Below, one piece after another: positions 1 to 7,924 of a stretch of DNA of 64,000 bases (position 1 is its first letter; every line of letters begins with the position of its first letter). The stretch spans positions 1 through 64,000 of the forward strand of contig NZ_JAJSDQ010000008.1 of the NCBI RefSeq assembly GCF_021272345.1. Reading direction: 5' to 3'. Origin of the DNA: Ornithinimicrobium sediminis. Its GTDB lineage: Bacteria > Actinomycetota > Actinomycetes > Actinomycetales > Dermatophilaceae. The notes under the pieces are model-generated. The model made no database searches. It was not told the origin of the DNA and saw only the letters and a program-made list of their open reading frames with translations. The position numbers were made by a program, and so were the translations under genes.

Positions 1-1
1 C

Positions 2-352
2 GTGCTCGGCCGGCTGTGGCCGCTGGTCAACGACCGCCTCAACTACCTGACCCCGACCAAGAAACCGACCGGGTACGGCACCGACCGCCACGGACGTCGA
101 ACCCGCCTGTACGACCCGCCCCGCACCCCGCTGCAACGGCTCCTGGCCGCCAAGGTCCTGTCCGCAACCCAGGAGAACGAGCTGCTGGCCTACCGCGACC
201 ACCTCAACCCTGCCGACCTGGCCCGCCGGATCGCCGACCTGCAAGCCCGGCTGCTCGTCCTGGCCAAGGACAAGACCGAACAGCTCTACCTCGCCAGCTT
301 CCCCTCAGCCCTCCCCAACCTCCGCCGCGGCATCCGCGTCCAAGCCAGCTGA
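2..352 (+). CDS. C-terminal part of an IS transposase (DDE/integrase type), 5' end outside window
   Basis: The last 116 codons of a transposase whose start lies before the window. The sequence resembles the C-terminal region of actinobacterial integrase-core transposases, with segments such as LWPLVNDRLNYLTPTKKP and KDKTEQLYLASFP and a basic end (RRGIRVQAS). The catalytic core is not in the window, so neither the exact IS family nor completeness can be judged. The stop is followed within 75 bases by two copies of a roughly 29-base direct repeat that look like the terminal transposase-binding sites. The element probably ends near 426, inside an older transposase remnant. Confidence 0.75.
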   Translation: MLGRLWPLVNDRLNYLTPTKKPTGYGTDRHGRRTRLYDPPRTPLQRLLAAKVLSATQENELLAYRDHLNPADLARRIADLQARLLVLAKDKTEQLYLASFPSALPNLRRGIRVQAS

Positions 353-362
353 ACCACCCACC

Positions 363-426
363 ACTTTCGCGGGCATTCCTAGTTGAGGCACGGCCCCAGT
401 TTCGCGGGCACATTGACATGAGGCAC
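363..426 (+). repeat. Two direct repeats at the right end of the first IS
   Basis: Copies at 363-391 and 398-426 share TTTCGCGGGCA, then a variable stretch, then TGAGGCAC, at a 35-base period. They follow the transposase stop immediately. Multiple short direct repeats next to a terminus are typical transposase-binding sites in some IS families (for example IS21-like elements). I read these as the right terminus of the partial IS. Confidence 0.6.
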
Positions 427-436
427 TACGCATCTC

Positions 437-697
437 GCAATCCGTGTTCTCGTCGGTTCAGCGCCTCGCGCTACCCGCGAGTCGATCGAGGCCCACCTGA
501 CCATCGCGTTCGCCGCGCTGGCCGTGGCCCGCTACCTGTAGGAAGCGACTGGGATGAGCATCAAGAAGATCGTCAGGACACTACGACGACTGCAACAAGT
601 CAGCGTCCGCATCGCCGGCCAGGAACACCTCGCCGAAGACCCCCTCACTCCCGCCGCCAAAGCCATCCTCGACGCACTCGACCTCACCGCTCAGTGA
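437..697 (+). pseudogene. C-terminal remnant of an IS1634/IS4-type DDE transposase with in-frame stop
   Basis: One frame reads AIRVLVGSAPRATRESIEAH, then HLTIAFAALAVARYL, a TAG stop at 539-541, and continues in the same frame from 554 (MSIKKIVRTLRRLQQ) to the TGA at 695-697. The RESIEAHLTI...ALAVARYL...TGMSIKK signature is typical of the C-terminus of actinobacterial IS1634-like transposases. The TAG probably replaced a CAG. The 5' part is missing, and the fragment begins where the preceding IS ends, so it looks like a broken older insertion interrupted by a newer one. Confidence 0.7.
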
Positions 698-756
698 CGT
701 ACCCCGGTGGCACGAGTCGGTACTACGGTGGGGTTGCCCCGTTTGGTGGACATCGG

Positions 757-1054
757 TTAGGCGGCTTCTGAGGCCGCGGTGATGGTCCGGTGCTCGAACG
801 TTACCGGAGGGATCTGGCCGAGGGCGCTGTGGCGCCGGCGGCGGTTGTAGACGGTTTCGATCCAGCCGGTGACGGCCCGGATGGCGTGGGCGTGGGTGGC
901 GAACTGGTGACGGTCGTAGAACTCGGTCTTCAGGGTCGACCAGAAGCTCTCGATCTGGGCGTTGTCCCAGCACACGCCTGTGCGTCCGACCGAGAGGAGC
1001 ACGCCCAGGTCCTGCGCGGCGTCGGCGAGCTGGGTGGAGGTGTACTGACCAGAC
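757..1054 (-). pseudogene. IS3-family orfB (integrase core) C-terminal fragment
   Basis: The minus strand encodes the end of an IS3 transposase: GQYTSTQLADAAQDLG, RTGVCWDNAQIESFWSTL, KTEFYDRH and WIETVYNRRRRHSALG, ending at a TAA at 757-759. WDNA..ESFW..LK.E carries the last D-E part of the DDE site; the first catalytic Asp region is missing. The fragment stops exactly at the left inverted repeat of the IS30 element. The missing 5' half does not reappear on the other side of IS30, so it was lost by deletion or recombination, not simply interrupted. Confidence 0.8.
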
Positions 1055-2491
1055 TCAACCAGTCGAAGCAACACCCCGACAGTGGAGGTGTTGATGGGAC
1101 GGCAGCCAGGGTGGATGGTCACACGGACAGGACGACCGGCGATGAGGTCGCCAGGGCGGCCGCCGATCCGTCGGGAGGTCGAGCGGGCGTTCTGGCGCAG
1201 GATCGCCGAGGGCATGACGAGCGAGGATGCCGGGATCGCGGTCGGCGTGTCGGGCTCTGTGGGGTCGAGGTGGTTCCGCGAACGTGGCGGCATGCCGTTG
1301 ATCAGCCTCGACGCACCCTCGGGCCGGTACCTGTCCTTCGCCGAGCGGGAGGAGATCGCGCTGTGGAGAGCCCAGGACCACGGCGTGCGTGAGATCGCCC
1401 GCCGAATCGGGCGCTCGCCCTCGACCATCTCGCGGGAGCTGCGGCGCAACGCCGCGACCCGCGGCGGGAACCTGACGTATCGCGCGGGCGTGGCGCAGTG
1501 GAAGGCAGAGCTGGCAGCCCGCCGGCCTAGGACGGCCAAGCTGGTCACCAACCCACGGCTTCGCGAGTACGTCCAGGAGAGGCTGGCCGGTCAGGTCCGT
1601 CGCCCCGACGGCACCATCGTCACCGGCCCCACGCCGGCACCGTGGAAGGGGCGGAACAAGCCTCGGCGCCAGGACCGCGCCTGGGCGTTGGCGTGGAGCC
1701 CGGAGCAGATCGCCGCCCGCTTGCCGATCGACTTCCCCGATGATGAGTCCATGAGGATCAGCCACGAGGCGATCTACCAGGCGCTGTACGTCCAGGCCCG
1801 CGGAGCGCTCAAGCGCGAGCTCGTCTCTTGCCTGCGCACCGGCCGTGCCCTCCGAGTGCCCAGAGCGCGGGCGCGCAGCAAGCCCGGTGCTCACGTCACG
1901 GCCGAGGTGATGATCAGCGAACGGCCTGCCGAGGTCGAGGACCGGGCGGTGCCCGGCCACTGGGAGGGGGACCTGATCATCGGGCTGCAGCGCTCGGCGA
2001 TCGGCACGGTCGTGGAACGCCGGACCAGGTTCACGATGTTGGTGCACCTGCCGCGCGAGGACGGCTACGGGGTGATCGTCCCGGTGAAGAACGGGCCGGC
2101 GCTGGGCGGTTACGGTGCGCTGTCGATGAACAAGGCCCTCGCAATCACGATGACCACGATGCCGCAACAGCTGCGCCGGTCGTTGACGTGGGACCGCGGC
2201 AAGGAGCTCTCGGCCCATGCCGCGTTCACGGTCCAGACCAAGACGGCGGTCTACTTCGCCGATCCGCACAGCCCGTGGCAGCGCGGGACGAACGAGAACA
2301 CGAACGGGCTGCTGCGGCAGTACTTCCCGAAGGGCACCGACCTCTCGCGGTGGGCCGCCGAGGACCTCGAAGCCGTCGCGCACGCGCTGAACAGCAGACC
2401 GCGCAAGACGCTCGGCTGGAAGACACCGGCCGAAGCGATGCACGAGCAACTACTCTCGATCCAACAAGCAGATGTTGCGACGACCGGTTGA
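1055..2491 (+). mobile_element. Complete IS30-family insertion sequence
   Basis: Bounded by imperfect inverted repeats: left TCAACCAGTCGAAGCAACA at 1055-1073, and right, read on the minus strand, TCAACCGGTCGTCGCAACA at 2473-2491 (16 of 19 matches). It holds one transposase gene whose stop codon is the last triplet of the right repeat. No matching target-site duplication is evident in the flanks (the IS3 orfB fragment on the left, a truncated membrane-protein gene on the right). This suggests an adjacent deletion or recombination between two copies after insertion. Confidence 0.8.
1094..2491 (+). CDS. IS30 family transposase
   Basis: A 465-residue DDE transposase. An N-terminal helix-turn-helix of the IS30 type is visible around GVREIARRIGRSPSTISREL, typical for binding the terminal repeats. 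The catalytic triad is intact: D293 in HWEGDLIIG, D367 in TWDRGKEL and E401 in RGTNENTNGLLRQYFPKG, with the 33-residue D-E spacing of IS30. I chose the ATG at 1094 because GGAGG sits five bases upstream; a GTG at 1082 is in frame. No frameshift is present, so the element is probably still able to move. Confidence 0.9.
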   Translation: MGRQPGWMVTRTGRPAMRSPGRPPIRREVERAFWRRIAEGMTSEDAGIAVGVSGSVGSRWFRERGGMPLISLDAPSGRYLSFAEREEIALWRAQDHGVREIARRIGRSPSTISRELRRNAATRGGNLTYRAGVAQWKAELAARRPRTAKLVTNPRLREYVQERLAGQVRRPDGTIVTGPTPAPWKGRNKPRRQDRAWALAWSPEQIAARLPIDFPDDESMRISHEAIYQALYVQARGALKRELVSCLRTGRALRVPRARARSKPGAHVTAEVMISERPAEVEDRAVPGHWEGDLIIGLQRSAIGTVVERRTRFTMLVHLPREDGYGVIVPVKNGPALGGYGALSMNKALAITMTTMPQQLRRSLTWDRGKELSAHAAFTVQTKTAVYFADPHSPWQRGTNENTNGLLRQYFPKGTDLSRWAAEDLEAVAHALNSRPRKTLGWKTPAEAMHEQLLSIQQADVATTG

Positions 2492-2573
2492 TTCCGCCCA
2501 GCGCGAGGTAGCCGCGGAAGAGGAACAGGGCACCCACCAGCACGGCCAGCACCCCGACGACCCAATCCTCCAT
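2492..2573 (-). pseudogene. 5' stub of a small membrane-protein gene cut by IS30
   Basis: On the minus strand an ATG at 2573 follows GAGGAG with a five-base spacer. It opens a frame reading MEDWVVGVLAVLVGALFLF, one hydrophobic transmembrane segment. After about 27 codons the frame enters the right inverted repeat of IS30, and the reading beyond is unrelated. The good ribosome binding site and codon use indicate a real gene whose remaining part was removed. I cannot name the family from one helix. Confidence 0.6.
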
Positions 2574-2667
2574 CGGTTCTCCTCACGCTCGTCCCGCGCC
2601 AGCACCCCGTCGGTCCGCAGCCTAGGCGGAGCGGGTCAGGACTGGCTACGCATCCTGCCGATGGCGG

Positions 2668-2682
2668 ACCTACCCCGTAGGT
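2668..2682. promoter_or_regulatory. Short perfect dyad upstream of the SDR gene
   Basis: ACCTAC-CCC-GTAGGT, six-base arms with a three-base centre, about 48 bases before the SDR start codon. It could be an operator in the SDR promoter region; the arms are too short for more than a suggestion. Confidence 0.25.
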
Positions 2683-2729
2683 TGGGTCGAGCCGTTGCGT
2701 CGAGAGTGGGAGCAGGAGAGGAGCACAGC

Positions 2730-3506
2730 ATGCTGCATGGCAAGGTCGCGTTGGTGACCGGTGCGGGGTCCGGCATCGGTGAGGCGAGCGCACGGACGCT
2801 CGCTGCGCAGGGTGCGCACGTCACCCTGGTCAGTCGCACCCGGGAGGAGCTCGAACAGGTCGCGTCCGACCTCGAGGCCGCCGGCGCCCAGGCGCTGGTG
2901 GTGCCCGGCGACGTCAGCGAGGAGGACGATGTCCGCCGGATGGTCTCGGCGACCGTGGAGCGCTTCGGCGGGCTCGACGTCGTCGTCGCCAACGCCGGGG
3001 TCAACGGCACGTGGGCCGGCATCGAGGACCTCGGGGTCGAGGACTTCCGGTCCACGGTCGACATCAACCTCACCGGGACGTTCCTCACCGTCAAGCATGC
3101 GGTGCCGCACCTGGCCGAGGGCGGCGGCTCGGTCGTCGTGGTCGCGTCGGTCAACGGCACGCGCGTCTTCTCCAACTCCGGCGCCACGGCATACGCCGCG
3201 AGCAAGGCGGGCCAGGTCGCCCTGACCAAGATGCTGGCAGTCGAGCTCGGGCCGCGCAGCATCCGCCTCAACGTGGTGTGCCCCGGGACGATCGAGACCG
3301 AGATCGACGACAACACGCGGTTCGTGAACTCGGACGTGAAGATCCCGGTCGAGTTCCCGCAGGGGGAGATCCCGCTCACCGAAGGGGCCCCGGGCTCGGC
3401 GCAGCAGGTGGCCGAACTGGTGGCCTTCCTCGCCTCGGACGCGGCCGGTCACATCAGCGGCACCGAGGTGTGGGTCGACGGGGCGCAGTCGCTGCTGCAA
3501 GGGTGA
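2730..3506 (+). CDS. SDR family NAD(P)-dependent oxidoreductase
   Basis: A 258-residue classical short-chain dehydrogenase/reductase, the usual family length. Nucleotide-binding TGAGSGIG is at residues 10-17, NAG (ANAG) follows in the middle, and the catalytic YAASK motif has Tyr155 and Lys159. The C-terminus (ISGTEVWVDGAQS) is typical of SDRs that set the substrate pocket late. The start has GAGGAG about 8 bases upstream. It is a single gene between IS debris and a strong terminator, so context gives no pathway; an alcohol or sugar substrate is possible but unproven. Confidence 0.88.
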   Translation: MLHGKVALVTGAGSGIGEASARTLAAQGAHVTLVSRTREELEQVASDLEAAGAQALVVPGDVSEEDDVRRMVSATVERFGGLDVVVANAGVNGTWAGIEDLGVEDFRSTVDINLTGTFLTVKHAVPHLAEGGGSVVVVASVNGTRVFSNSGATAYAASKAGQVALTKMLAVELGPRSIRLNVVCPGTIETEIDDNTRFVNSDVKIPVEFPQGEIPLTEGAPGSAQQVAELVAFLASDAAGHISGTEVWVDGAQSLLQG

Positions 3507-3527
3507 CCGGCGGTCCCTCGGTCCCTC

Positions 3528-3600
3528 GGGGTCGATCTTCTTCGGCATGCTCATCCTCCTGGACTCAAACAGGAGCGGCATCAAACCTGGGACGCTTCAG
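3528..3600 (-). mobile_element. Micro-remnant of an IS3-family left end (terminal sequence, RBS, first orfA codons)
   Basis: Read on the minus strand, the segment gives TGAAGCGTCCCAGGTTTGA, a form typical of IS3-type terminal repeats. It is followed by a perfect AGGAGG and ATG codons encoding M-S-M-P-K-K-I-D-P at 3554-3528. MPKKIDP is how many actinobacterial IS3 orfA proteins begin. After that the frame runs antisense into the SDR gene and no longer resembles orfA. I infer a deletion derivative of an IS3 element; the assignment rests on a short stretch. Confidence 0.45.
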
Positions 3601-3606
3601 CTCACC

Positions 3607-3650
3607 GCGCGACGAAGGCCCGGACCGCACGGTCCGGGCCTTCGTCGCGC
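3607..3650. terminator. Bidirectional transcription terminator
   Basis: A perfect 21-base inverted repeat (arms 3607-3627 and 3630-3650; arm begins GCGCGACGAAGGCCCGG) with a minimal loop. It lies between the convergent SDR gene and the amino-acid transporter operon. The strong GC stem and the position point to a shared terminator. Confidence 0.85.
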
Positions 3651-3662
3651 ACCCAGCGTCCG

Positions 3663-4604
3663 TCAGTAGCCTTCCTCGGCTGTGCCGGAGGTGCTGCCGG
3701 TGCCGATCTTCCCGTGCATGCCGACCCCGGCGGCGACACCGCCCGTGTCGCCGCCCATGGCCGCCGCGCCGGTGGCCTTGGCGGCACTGCGTGACCTGCG
3801 GCGCTGCCGGTCCTCGATTGCCTCGGCGAGCCTGCCCAGCCCGTAGTTGATGACGATGAACAGCGCAGCCGCGACGATGTAGGCCGGCACGACGTTCGCC
3901 TCAGCTGACCCGAGCTGGCGGGCCCGCGTGAGCAGCTCGGGGTAGAGGATGATGTAGCCCAGCGCGGTGTCCTTGACGATGACGATGATCTGGCTGACCA
4001 GGGTCGGCAGCATCGCGGTCAAGGCCTGGGGGATGAGGATGATGCGTCGGGTCTGCGAGGAGCTCAGTCCGATCGAGAGCCCTGCCTCACGCTGCCCGTT
4101 GGGCAGCGAGCCCACCCCGTTGCGGATGACCTCGCACAGGACCGAGGAGTTGTAGAGCACCAGGCCGGTCACCGTGGCGATGAAGGGGTTCAGGTTGTCG
4201 GGGAACCAGCCCTGCCGGGACAGGAAGAAGAACGTGAAGATCATCATGATCAGCACGGGGACGGCGCGGAAGAACTCGACGAAGACGGTCGTGACCCAGC
4301 GCAGGGGGGCCAGGTCCGACATCCGGCCCATGGCGAGCAGGAGGGCCAGCGACATCGAGATCACGATGGCGGCCAGCGCTGCCCGCGCCGTGTCCCAGAA
4401 GCCGGGGATGTAGTAGTTCTGCCAGATGGACCAGTCCAGGAAGGGCGACCACTTGTCGGCCGTCAGCTGGCCGCGGTCCCACATCCGCCAGCCGATCCAG
4501 CCGAGGGCGCCGGCCACGATGAGGACGCCGACGACGGCGAGGATGCGGTAGAGCCGGATCGCCTTGGGCCCGGGTGCGTCGAAGAGGACCTGCTGCGCGC
4601 TCAT
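3663..4604 (-). CDS. gluD: Polar amino acid ABC transporter permease, GluD-like
   Basis: A 313-residue inner-membrane permease of the His/Glu/Gln/Arg ABC family. A short cytoplasmic N-terminus (MSAQQVLFDAPG) is followed by about five to six hydrophobic segments and the EAA loop (EAGLSIGLSSSQTRRIILIPQA) that contacts the ATPase. FFRAVPVLIMM is the usual permease signature. It starts inside the end of gluC (ATGA overlap) and is last in a gluABCD operon. The last 30 or so residues form a Gly/Ser/Ala-rich tail that is not part of the conserved fold. Glutamate is a guess from gene order; glutamine or other polar amino acids are possible. Confidence 0.85.
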   Translation of the reverse strand: MSAQQVLFDAPGPKAIRLYRILAVVGVLIVAGALGWIGWRMWDRGQLTADKWSPFLDWSIWQNYYIPGFWDTARAALAAIVISMSLALLLAMGRMSDLAPLRWVTTVFVEFFRAVPVLIMMIFTFFFLSRQGWFPDNLNPFIATVTGLVLYNSSVLCEVIRNGVGSLPNGQREAGLSIGLSSSQTRRIILIPQALTAMLPTLVSQIIVIVKDTALGYIILYPELLTRARQLGSAEANVVPAYIVAAALFIVINYGLGRLAEAIEDRQRRRSRSAAKATGAAAMGGDTGGVAAGVGMHGKIGTGSTSGTAEEGY

Positions 4605-5281
4605 CGGCGGACCACCAGCTTCTGGGACAGGTAGCTCACCGCGAGCCCGGTGGGCAGCGTCAGGATGACGAAGCCGATGGCGATGATGAGGAAGTTCAGC
4701 AGGATCACGTCGGGCCGGAACTCGATCATGTTGCGGAGGGCGTAGGCGGCCTCGGCGACACCGATGGCCACGGCGACCGTCGTGTTCTTGATCAGCGCGA
4801 TGAGCACGTTGCCCAGCGGGGTGATCGCGCCCCGGAACGCCTGCGGAAGGATGATGTAGCGCAGGTTCTGGGCGAAGGTGAGCCCGACCGAGCGGGCCGC
4901 CTCGGCCTGCCCGACGGGGATGGTGTTGACGCCGCTGCGGATCGCCTCGGTGACGAATGCCGCGTGGTAGAAGGCCAGGCCGATCACGGCCAGGCGGAAG
5001 TTCAGGTCGACGATGAAGGTGTCCGAGGTGCGCGAGGCGGGCTCGACGCCGAGCTGGCCCCACAGGCCGAGGCTGCAGAAGAGGATGATGAGCGTCAGCG
5101 GGGTGTTGCGCAGCAGGGTGACGTAGGCGGCGCCCGCCCACTGGAGGACTCCCACGGGCGACAGCCTCATGATGGCCACGATCGTGCCGATGATCAGCGC
5201 GAACAGCGATGACCACAGGGCCAGGCGGATGGTCATCCAGAAGGCCGTCAGGACGTTGAAGTCGTTGATCAGCTCGAGCAT
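4601..5281 (-). CDS. gluC: Polar amino acid ABC transporter permease, GluC-like
   Basis: A 226-residue permease that pairs with GluD to form the membrane channel. It shows the HEQRO-type signature RNTPLTLIILF and the EAA loop (EAARSVGLTFAQNLRYIILPQA). Several membrane helices are evident. The start ATG is at 5281. The gene follows the binding-protein gene after a 94-base gap containing a long hairpin, and overlaps gluD by four bases, so the two permeases are translationally coupled. Confidence 0.87.
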   Translation of the reverse strand: MLELINDFNVLTAFWMTIRLALWSSLFALIIGTIVAIMRLSPVGVLQWAGAAYVTLLRNTPLTLIILFCSLGLWGQLGVEPASRTSDTFIVDLNFRLAVIGLAFYHAAFVTEAIRSGVNTIPVGQAEAARSVGLTFAQNLRYIILPQAFRGAITPLGNVLIALIKNTTVAVAIGVAEAAYALRNMIEFRPDVILLNFLIIAIGFVILTLPTGLAVSYLSQKLVVRR

Positions 5282-5309
5282 CGGACTCCTTCAGGAAGGG
5301 CGGACGGGG

Positions 5310-5356
5310 CCCGGCCGGCACACCCGCAGACGGTGGCCTGGGGTGTGCCGGCCGGG
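5310..5356 (-). repeat. Intercistronic hairpin between gluB and gluC
   Basis: A perfect 16-base inverted repeat (CCCGGCCGGCACACCC at 5310-5325 and its complement at 5341-5356) with a 15-base loop, in the gap downstream of the binding-protein gene. It probably protects the gluB transcript from 3' decay or partly terminates transcription, giving more binding protein than permease. This role is known for other ABC operons and is inferred here. Confidence 0.7.
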
Positions 5357-5375
5357 ATGAGCGTGCCGCGCGGGC

Positions 5376-6257
5376 TCAGCCGCAGTGGCCACCGATCTCG
5401 GCCGGGGGGTTCAGGTCGGGGTTGGCGGTGTAGTTGGCGGCACCGAGGTTCTCCTCGATGATCGTCTCCATGGTGCCGTCGTCCCAGAAGCCCTGGAGGA
5501 TCTCGTTGATCTCCTCGCACTGGTCGGAGTCCTTGTTGAGGCCGACGCCGTAGTTCTCCTCGCTGAACGGCTCACCCAGGACGCGCAGCTGCCCGGCGTA
5601 CTGGTCCTGGGCGGCGTAGCCGGCCAGGATGGTGTCGTCCGTGGTCAGGGCGTCGATGGTGCCGTTGGCCAGCTGCTCCACACACTCGGAGTAGGTGCCG
5701 TACTCCTGGAGCTGCACCCCGGGCACCTCCTCCTGCACGTTGTTGGCCGACGTGGAGCCGGTCACGGAACAGAGCAGGCGGCCGTCCAGGTCGTCGAGCC
5801 CGGAGACGTCGCTGTCCTCCGTGACGAGCAGGTCCTGGCCTGCCACGAAGTAGGGCCCGGCGAACTGGACCTCCTCCTTGCGGGCGTCGGTGATCGAGTA
5901 GGTCGCGAAGATCATGTCGACCTGGTTGGTGGTCAGCAGGTTCTCGCGCTGCGGGGTGGGAGCCTCGCGCCAGGTGATGTCCTCCTCGGCGAAGCCGAGC
6001 TCCTCGGCGACGGCGACGGCGACGTCGACGTCCATGCCGGAGTACTCGTCGCCCTCCTGCAGGCCGAGGCCGGGCTGGTCGAACTTGATGCCGATGGTCA
6101 GACCGTCGCCGGAGGCCTCACCTTCGGTGGCGCCGTTGCCGGCGTCGCCGGCGTCGCCGTCGCCACCGTCCCCCTCGTCGTCGGAGCCACAGGCGCTGAG
6201 CACCAGGGCGGAGGCGGCGAGGACGGCGGCGATGCGGTACGGGGAGTGCTGCTTCAC
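5376..6257 (-). CDS. gluB: Polar amino acid ABC transporter substrate-binding lipoprotein, GluB-like
   Basis: A 293-residue extracytoplasmic binding protein. The N-terminus is a lipoprotein signal: basic start, hydrophobic stretch, lipobox LSAC near residue 23, then an acidic/Gly linker (DDEGDGGDGDAGDAG). The rest is a family-3 solute-binding domain: FDQPGLGLQEG, an MDVDVAVAVAEELG segment, TNQVDMIFATYSIT and a SVTGSTSANN ligand-loop region. It captures the amino acid outside the cell and hands it to GluCD. It lies 12 bases after gluA and is followed by a stabilising hairpin. Confidence 0.88.
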   Translation of the reverse strand: MKQHSPYRIAAVLAASALVLSACGSDDEGDGGDGDAGDAGNGATEGEASGDGLTIGIKFDQPGLGLQEGDEYSGMDVDVAVAVAEELGFAEEDITWREAPTPQRENLLTTNQVDMIFATYSITDARKEEVQFAGPYFVAGQDLLVTEDSDVSGLDDLDGRLLCSVTGSTSANNVQEEVPGVQLQEYGTYSECVEQLANGTIDALTTDDTILAGYAAQDQYAGQLRVLGEPFSEENYGVGLNKDSDQCEEINEILQGFWDDGTMETIIEENLGAANYTANPDLNPPAEIGGHCG

Positions 6258-6269
6258 AGTGTTTCTCCT

Positions 6270-7034
<765 letters not shown>

Positions 7035-7170
7035 GGTGGGGACACTACCCACCTGCATGCCTGTGCGGGGCGATGCATAACAGGTCTATACCAAATCGTG
7101 TCCTAACCTCCGCGGGGTCGAGGTGGGTGGTTGCGGCCGGTAGGGGTGCCTCACCTGGCAGTATGGAGGG

Positions 7171-7896
7171 GTGACCAGGCCCAGCAGACGAGCGGTGGTG
7201 CTCGCCGGAGCATTAGCCGGCGCGACGGCGTGGGCGGCCCCGGCCGGAGCCCGCCACAGCAACCTGCGTCACGAACGACCGCTGACCGAGCTGGAGCGCA
7301 CCGACGCCGAGCGTCTGCTGGTCGTGGTGACCAAGGAGGTGCCCCTGGACCCGGTCGACTACGCACCCTCGGACCTGGTCCCGTGGCGGGACACGGCATA
7401 CGAGCTGCGTGCCGAGGTCAACGACCAGCTGGAGGAGCTCTTCTCGGCGGCGGAGGCCGAGGGCCTGGGGCTGCGGGTCATCAGTGGCTACCGGTCCTAC
7501 GAGACGCAGGCCGGCACCTACGACTACTGGGTGCGCAACTACGGCCAGGCGTCGGCCGACGCGACCAGCGCGCGTCCCGGCCACAGCGAGCACCAGACCG
7601 GGCTCGCGGTCGACCTCGACGACCTCACGGGTGGCTGCTACCTCGACGCGTGCTTCGGCGAGCTTCCCGAGGGGCGGTGGGTGGCCCGGCACGCACACCG
7701 CTTCGGGTTCGTCCTGTCCTACCCTCAGGGTCTGCGCGACCGCACGGGCTACACCTACGAGCCCTGGCACCTGAGGTACGTCGGACCGCACGCCGCCCGC
7801 GCGATGCGGGAGCTGGGAGTCCCCCTCCTGCAGGACTACCGTTCACCGCGCGTCGCGGCCGCCGGGCTCGGGTCGCTGCTCGGCCGGCGGGACTGA
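7171..7896 (+). CDS. D-alanyl-D-alanine carboxypeptidase, VanY/peptidase M15 type
   Basis: A 241-residue exported zinc peptidase. A basic N-terminus and an Ala-rich hydrophobic segment (residues 8-27, ending AGA) form a probable signal peptide. The M15B core shows SGYRSYETQ, the zinc motif SARPGHSEHQTGLAVDLD (His and Asp ligands) and the late EPWHLRYVG with the third zinc His and catalytic Glu context. It trims the terminal D-Ala from peptidoglycan stem peptides outside the membrane. The GTG start is immediately after GGAGG, a short spacing. It is divergent from the amino-acid importer and convergent with a LuxR regulator. Confidence 0.88.
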   Translation: MTRPSRRAVVLAGALAGATAWAAPAGARHSNLRHERPLTELERTDAERLLVVVTKEVPLDPVDYAPSDLVPWRDTAYELRAEVNDQLEELFSAAEAEGLGLRVISGYRSYETQAGTYDYWVRNYGQASADATSARPGHSEHQTGLAVDLDDLTGGCYLDACFGELPEGRWVARHAHRFGFVLSYPQGLRDRTGYTYEPWHLRYVGPHAARAMRELGVPLLQDYRSPRVAAAGLGSLLGRRD

Positions 7897-7924
7897 CCGC
7901 GCGGCACGCCCCCTGGGCGCGTCC

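Noticed and set aside
437-697. Small independent gene starting at ATG 554 (47 codons)
   Set aside because: The same frame continues upstream across one TAG with transposase-like sequence, so it is part of a broken transposase, not a separate gene.
3607-3650. Hairpin as part of an IS terminus
   Set aside because: The arms are perfect, nearly loopless and sit between convergent genes, which fits a bidirectional terminator; the neighbouring IS3 relic ends before it.
7059-7120. Sigma-70 promoter for gluA (TTAGGA, 18 bases, TGTTAT on the minus strand)
   Set aside because: Only partial matches to both hexamers; too weak to list as a feature.
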